Of a stretch of DNA of 42,984 bases, positions 38,868-42,984 are shown piece after piece. The notes under the pieces are model-generated. The model saw only the letters and a list, made by a program, of their open reading frames with translations. It was not told the DNA's origin and did not search any database. The stretch is from NCBI GenBank assembly GCA_002291845.1, contig DBAU01000003.1, forward strand, positions 1 to 42,984, read 5' to 3'. Made by a program: the position numbers and the translations under genes. Origin of the DNA: Alphaproteobacteria bacterium UBA1002 (GTDB lineage Bacteria > Pseudomonadota > Alphaproteobacteria > Rickettsiales > UBA998). Numbering within the stretch: the first letter of the stretch is position 1; the number at the start of each line of letters is the position of its first letter.

Positions 38868-41810
38868 ATGTCCCTCAATTCTATTAACACCAACATTGGT
38901 GCGTATTACGCGCAGTCCAATATTGGCAAGGCGTCGAATATGGCATCGTCTGCCATCTCCCGCCTTTCCAGTGGTAACCGGATCGTACAGGCGAAAGACG
39001 ACGTCGCCGCCATGTCCGCTGGTACCCCGCTGCGTACAAACGTCACCACTCTGCGCATGGCGCTCATCAACACCTCTCAGGGCGCAAGCCTTCTGCAGGT
39101 GGCGGATGGTGCTCTGTCGCAGATTACGGATATTCTGCAGCGTCAGAAAGCCATCGCCGTACAGGCTGGCTCTGGCTCACTGACGGATTCCGAGCGCGGC
39201 TTCCTGAACCAGGAATTCCAGAACCTGAGCCAGGAAATCGACCGCCTCGTCGGCCAAACCAACTTCAACGGTGTCGAACTGTTGAATGGTTCGCTGTCTG
39301 AGACGACCGACGTGTCGGATGTTGTCTCCATCGGTGACAAAGCTACGATGTCCATCACTTTCCAACAGAACATCGGTACGGGTGCAACCGCTACCCTGCG
39401 TCTGAATGGGGTGGATGTCACCTTCTCCAACGTTGCCGGTACCGGTGACGTACTGATCGGTGCAGACATCGAAACCACGCTCGACAACCTTGTCACCGTG
39501 CTGAATTCCGGTGTGTCCACTGCCACCACCGGCTTCACCGCCGTGGAGCGTGAACTGCTGCAACGTGCATCGTATGCCCGTCAGGGGACCTCACTGGTAA
39601 TCACCTCCCGCGCGGCAGGCTCGATTGGTGAGACCTACACGGTCGACACCAGCCTGGCTACCAGCACAGCACTGCGTTTGGATCCGGCAACGGCAACCAC
39701 TCGTCGTATCGCCAGCATCACAGGTCAGCACTACAACCGTGTCACTGCGGTGATCTCCGGTATTGCAGTGGCGGATCTGGATACCTCGGCAGTGACGGCG
39801 GCAGGTACCACAGCAGGTCTGTTCAAAAACGGTAACATCGCGTTTGAAGGTAACTTGGTCACGGCTAACCACGTGACAGTTGCTGTGGCGGCGGGTGCAA
39901 CCGATACGCTCAACGAGATCGTAGCTGCGATCAACGCCAACACCGCGACGCATGGTGTCTCGGCGCGTGTCAGTGGCTACTCGGGCAACTACAGCCTGAT
40001 CTTCGAGCGCAACTACAACCCGGCAGTAACCGGCGACGAAACCGGTAACAACGCCCCGGCACTTAACATCAACAACGCGGCTTTCACGGCGTTCAACAAC
40101 GGTGGTCTGACCGGTGCGGCGAACGTGGCGGAAGACGTGCAGACGATCACAGCGCTTCAGGGTGGTACTAATACCGGCCTTGGTGCTGGTCGCGTGAATG
40201 GTAGCGGTCTCATCGGGAACAGCATCCTGACGGGCCAGAACCAGACCCGCGCATCTGTCACGATTTCCTTCCCGGATATTGCTGACGCAGACCTTCTGAC
40301 GGCTGCCAACTTCGGCGGCACGACGAAAGTCATCGAGGTGCTCACAGGTTACGCCAACACCGGCGGCGCCAACGACACCGTCAAGTTTGGTTTCGTCAAC
40401 ACTACTCCGCGGACTGACACGGAAGTGCAGATCGGCTCCTCGCTTGAAGAGACGCTGGATAACCTCGTATCTCGTATCAACTCCTACACCGGATTTGGTT
40501 CGACTACCTACGAGTTCCAGCAGATCGAAGCGCGTCGTGAAGGTTTGAACGTCATCATCCAGCGTCGTGACGTCGGGGATGTCGGTCAGGTCAACAACTT
40601 TGTCGGTACGACCAACTTCATGCGCGTCCAGTTCCTCGGCGCCGCCAACACCCCAACGGGTGCGACGGTGTTCGGTGGTATTGCTAACGCCGGTAACCTT
40701 GATAACGGCTCTTCCACGGGCGGTATCAATACCAGCGGCGTCACCAACAAGGACTTCATTGGCAAGATTTCAGGCTTCACGGCTTCGTATGCTAGCACCA
40801 ATGACAGTCTGACGCTGAGCGTTCGCGTAGGTAGCAACACCTACTCGGCTCTCATCGCTGACACCACTCCGGCGGCGAATACCACGGTCCGTATGATTTC
40901 TCAGGACGGTGGTGGCTATTTCGACATCGAACTGGCAGCCAACCAAGGTCAAACGGTCGCTTCGCAAGATGCTGCCAACGTGTTCGCACAACGCATCAAC
41001 TCTGCGTTCCAGAGCATGACCTTCTCGCAGAACCGTTCCATCTCCAGCTATGCAGGCAACGCCCCGATCATCACGAACGGCGTCGTTACCGGCTCACTGA
41101 TTGGAACCTCTGCCAGCCTGCAACTCTCCGATTTCAGTGACGTCAAGATCGACCGGATCCGCGTCACGGCTCCGCAGGGTAGCAATGAGAATGGTGCTAT
41201 CGAGTTCACCATCAATGGTGAAACCTATCGCACCAACGCCAACATCGGCTCTCGTTTGGGTGCCAATGCGGTGTTCTACCTCACCAGTACGCAGGACTCC
41301 GAGCGTTTCCTCGAGTTCCGCACTGGCGCAACTGCCATTCAGTTTGATACGGAAGCCAAAGCAGCGGCCTTTGAATCTGCCCTGCAAACAGCCTTCGGTG
41401 TCGGCAATGGCTCTGCAGCGCTGAACTTCCAAGTCGGCTCTACCACCACTGATACGCTGGCTGTCAGCATTAGCAACGTGTCCACCGAAATCCTTTTCGA
41501 TGGTCAGTCGCTCAATGTATTGACGGCAGCCAATGCAGCGCTTGCTTCGGATGCTCTCGATGCGGCGATTGATCGCGTCACTTCGGCTCGTGCTGAGGTG
41601 GGTGCGCTCCAGTCCCGCTTCGACTTCGCTGCAGCGAACGTGGAAAGCTCGATTCAGAACCAGGATGCTGCGCGCGGCGTACTCCTCGATACCGACATTG
41701 CGGCGGAATCGACGGCGTTCAGCCAAGCTCAGGTCAAGATGCAGGCGGGGATCGCAGTATTGGCTCAGGCCAACCTGCTGCCGCAGAACCTGCTCAAACT
41801 GATCGGGTAA
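38868..41810 (+). CDS. fliC: Flagellin, giant form
   Basis: A 980-residue filament subunit; 270-500 is usual. The conserved ends are intact. N-terminal D0/D1 (1-142) has INTNIGAYYAQSNIGKASNM, SSAISRLSSGNRIVQAKDDV, AAMSAGTPLRT and TNFNGVELLNG. C-terminal D1/D0 (895-980) has IDRVTSARAEVGALQSRFDF, ENQD-like SIQNQDAARGVLLDTDIAAE and QANLLPQNLLKLIG. The 750-residue middle is beta-rich and contains a duplicated module (about 164-270 and 486-590) with the matching core VLIGADIETTLDNLVTVLNS against VQIGSSLEETLDNLVSRINS. It has no Cys and only about 13 Lys. A sigma-54-like promoter precedes it. Confidence 0.96.
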   Translation: MSLNSINTNIGAYYAQSNIGKASNMASSAISRLSSGNRIVQAKDDVAAMSAGTPLRTNVTTLRMALINTSQGASLLQVADGALSQITDILQRQKAIAVQAGSGSLTDSERGFLNQEFQNLSQEIDRLVGQTNFNGVELLNGSLSETTDVSDVVSIGDKATMSITFQQNIGTGATATLRLNGVDVTFSNVAGTGDVLIGADIETTLDNLVTVLNSGVSTATTGFTAVERELLQRASYARQGTSLVITSRAAGSIGETYTVDTSLATSTALRLDPATATTRRIASITGQHYNRVTAVISGIAVADLDTSAVTAAGTTAGLFKNGNIAFEGNLVTANHVTVAVAAGATDTLNEIVAAINANTATHGVSARVSGYSGNYSLIFERNYNPAVTGDETGNNAPALNINNAAFTAFNNGGLTGAANVAEDVQTITALQGGTNTGLGAGRVNGSGLIGNSILTGQNQTRASVTISFPDIADADLLTAANFGGTTKVIEVLTGYANTGGANDTVKFGFVNTTPRTDTEVQIGSSLEETLDNLVSRINSYTGFGSTTYEFQQIEARREGLNVIIQRRDVGDVGQVNNFVGTTNFMRVQFLGAANTPTGATVFGGIANAGNLDNGSSTGGINTSGVTNKDFIGKISGFTASYASTNDSLTLSVRVGSNTYSALIADTTPAANTTVRMISQDGGGYFDIELAANQGQTVASQDAANVFAQRINSAFQSMTFSQNRSISSYAGNAPIITNGVVTGSLIGTSASLQLSDFSDVKIDRIRVTAPQGSNENGAIEFTINGETYRTNANIGSRLGANAVFYLTSTQDSERFLEFRTGATAIQFDTEAKAAAFESALQTAFGVGNGSAALNFQVGSTTTDTLAVSISNVSTEILFDGQSLNVLTAANAALASDALDAAIDRVTSARAEVGALQSRFDFAAANVESSIQNQDAARGVLLDTDIAAESTAFSQAQVKMQAGIAVLAQANLLPQNLLKLIG

Positions 41811-41825
41811 TTAGCCTAAGGATGC

Positions 41826-41850
41826 CCGGGGGCGGCTCGCCCGCCCCCGG
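41826..41850 (+). terminator. Strong GC hairpin between flagellin and flaG
   Basis: A perfect 10-bp stem (CCGGGGGCGG/CCGCCCCCGG) has a 5-base loop and no T-run. It likely stabilises or partly terminates the flagellin mRNA, allowing much more flagellin than FlaG/FliD. Confidence 0.5.
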
Positions 41851-41882
41851 ATGACCTGGCCCAAAATGCAAAGGAGAGTATC

Positions 41883-42263
41883 ATGGATATTGGACCTTTA
41901 AATAACACGATGAACCAGAATTTCAGCGGAGCAAACAATGTTGCCCGCCCGGAAGCGGCCCCCATCCGCAAGTCCGATGTTGAGCAAGCGCCGGTACAAA
42001 TTCCCGCGGTAGAAAGCATTGACATCAAAATGGTCGACCAAAAGAAGATGGAAGCCATGCGCGACGCGCTTCGCAAAGCCTTCTCTAACAGCTATGTTGT
42101 GAGCGACCGCAGCTTTACGATTTACAAAGACATGAGCGGCCAGTACATCACACGTTTTACCAACCTGCGTGATGGTACGGTTACGTATGTGCCTGAGCCT
42201 GAAATACTGCAACACATTGCCATGCAGGGTATTGATCCAAGCGTGGTAACGTTTAGCGCCTAA
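41883..42263 (+). CDS. flaG: FlaG-like protein
   Basis: A 126-residue protein. The N-terminus is polar and probably disordered (to about 55). The C-terminal part SFTIYKDMSGQYITRFTNLR then DGTVTYVPEPEIL follows the FlaG pattern of two beta strands ending in a Pro-x-x-x-(I/L)L motif. Its place between flagellin and fliD is the common flaG position. FlaG influences filament length in some species. Start 41883 follows AGGAGAG. Confidence 0.75.
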   Translation: MDIGPLNNTMNQNFSGANNVARPEAAPIRKSDVEQAPVQIPAVESIDIKMVDQKKMEAMRDALRKAFSNSYVVSDRSFTIYKDMSGQYITRFTNLRDGTVTYVPEPEILQHIAMQGIDPSVVTFSA

Positions 42264-42283
42264 GGGCGAACGGGAGACGGAAT

Positions 42284-42984
42284 ATGGTGACGCAAATTCA
42301 ACTTGGCAATCTGTTTCAGAGTGGCGGGCGCAACGTTATCACGGGCGGCGCCTCTGGTCTGGATATCGAAAACCTCGTCAAGGGCCTTGCTGAAGCGCGT
42401 CGTCAGCCCGCAGTGATTCTTGAGAAGAACGTTGAATCAAATGGTAAGCGTTCCGAGGCGCTGGGGGAGCTGAAAAAGATTCTTGAGGACTTCAAAGATG
42501 CCTCAAACTTTTTGCGTAATCCTCCCGGCGTTCGTAATGCCTCCAGCAATGCTTTTAGCTTCCGTCAGGGCACCGTAACCACCAACGCCGGTGTTTCCGG
42601 CAGCTTATACATGAACGTTACCGCCGAAGCGGGTGCCCCGGTCGGCGAATTCGACCTACAGATTAATCAACTGGCCTCGCGTAATATCCAGACGACCGGC
42701 ACGTTCATTGTGTCAGATCCCAATGCGGCCTACATTGGCACCGTTGGCAGTGCGTTTAATGCTGGCACATTGCTTGTGGGACCCAATAGCACCCCGGTGA
42801 ATATTTCCAATGGCGATTCCATCACCACGATGGTGTCAAAAATCAATGCGGTGAAACAGCAAAGCGGCGTAGAAGCGACGTTACTGCGCCTCTCCGGTAC
42901 GGACTACCGTATTTCCTTTAAATCCATCGAGACCGGAACGGCGCAGAACTACAATCTGGCCACCTTGAATCCGGGATTCTTTAA
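42284..42984 (+). CDS. fliD: Filament cap protein FliD, 5' part
   Basis: The first 233 residues of FliD (HAP2), which caps the filament and helps flagellin fold into place; the gene continues beyond the window. The start ATG at 42284 has GGAG eight bases before. The FliD N-terminal pattern is present: ASGLDIENLVKGLAEARRQP near 24-43, then EALGELKKILEDFKDASNFL, and GEFDLQINQLASRNIQTTGT at about 124-143. The frame is open to the edge. Confidence 0.9.
   Translation, partial: MVTQIQLGNLFQSGGRNVITGGASGLDIENLVKGLAEARRQPAVILEKNVESNGKRSEALGELKKILEDFKDASNFLRNPPGVRNASSNAFSFRQGTVTTNAGVSGSLYMNVTAEAGAPVGEFDLQINQLASRNIQTTGTFIVSDPNAAYIGTVGSAFNAGTLLVGPNSTPVNISNGDSITTMVSKINAVKQQSGVEATLLRLSGTDYRISFKSIETGTAQNYNLATLNPGFF

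Noticed and set aside
41094..41726. A 210-residue frame opposite the flagellin C-terminal region
   Set aside because: It is a shadow of the flagellin codons, with no ribosome site or recognisable motif.

Overview
The window looks like chromosomal DNA of a flagellated alphaproteobacterium. The strongest support is the divergent fliX/flgI pair, because FliX is an alphaproteobacterial flagellar assembly regulator. The alpha-type Sua5, GreB and lysophospholipid-repair genes fit. I cannot name the genus. No phage genes, insertion sequences, rRNA or CRISPR arrays are visible. Base composition is moderate to GC-rich, with somewhat AT-richer coding in the first gene and around 17.8-18.7 kb.

Positions 1-12 kb hold an end-of-gene fragment, an unknown coiled-coil membrane protein and asd (lysine/threonine/methionine branch). 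Two overlapping ceramidase-family membrane hydrolases follow. Next is a very large soluble protein of unknown function (1260 aa), then a lipid-repair operon read leftwards: a TetR regulator, an LplT-like transporter and an Aas-like acyltransferase/acyl-ACP synthetase.

Positions 12-23 kb hold a KdpD-like sensor kinase whose phospho-acceptor His is replaced by Cys, a secreted SnoaL-like protein, a LysR regulator, and a peptide-deformylase homologue that has lost two of three metal ligands. After greB comes a small two-gene unit next to tRNA-Asn(GUU), flanked by degenerate 77-bp direct repeats; one of them overlaps the tRNA 3' end. Then come sua5 and a housekeeping operon: solo ParA, ogt, 5-formyl-THF cyclo-ligase and ymdB, with a small acidic/basic protein convergent to it.

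Positions 23-43 kb are a flagellar cluster in two divergent arms. The left arm (minus strand) is fliX-fliK-flgD-flgE. The right arm (plus strand) is flgI-flgJ(rod-binding)-flgN-like-flgK-flgL-fliW-TPR/methyltransferase-fliB-flagellin-flaG-fliD, and fliD runs off the end. It covers P-ring and rod completion, hook, hook-filament junction, filament, cap and flagellin modification. The hook protein (956 aa), FlgK (911 aa) and flagellin (980 aa) are all far longer than usual because of inserted beta-rich modules. One module type appears in both FlgE and FlgK, and another is duplicated within flagellin. Sigma-54-like (-24/-12) sites lie before flgI and flagellin.

The most notable observations are the His-to-Cys KdpD, the degenerate deformylase with a His-rich tail, the repeat-flanked gene pair at tRNA-Asn, the enlarged filament proteins with shared modules beside two methyltransferase genes, and the orphan 1260-aa protein.
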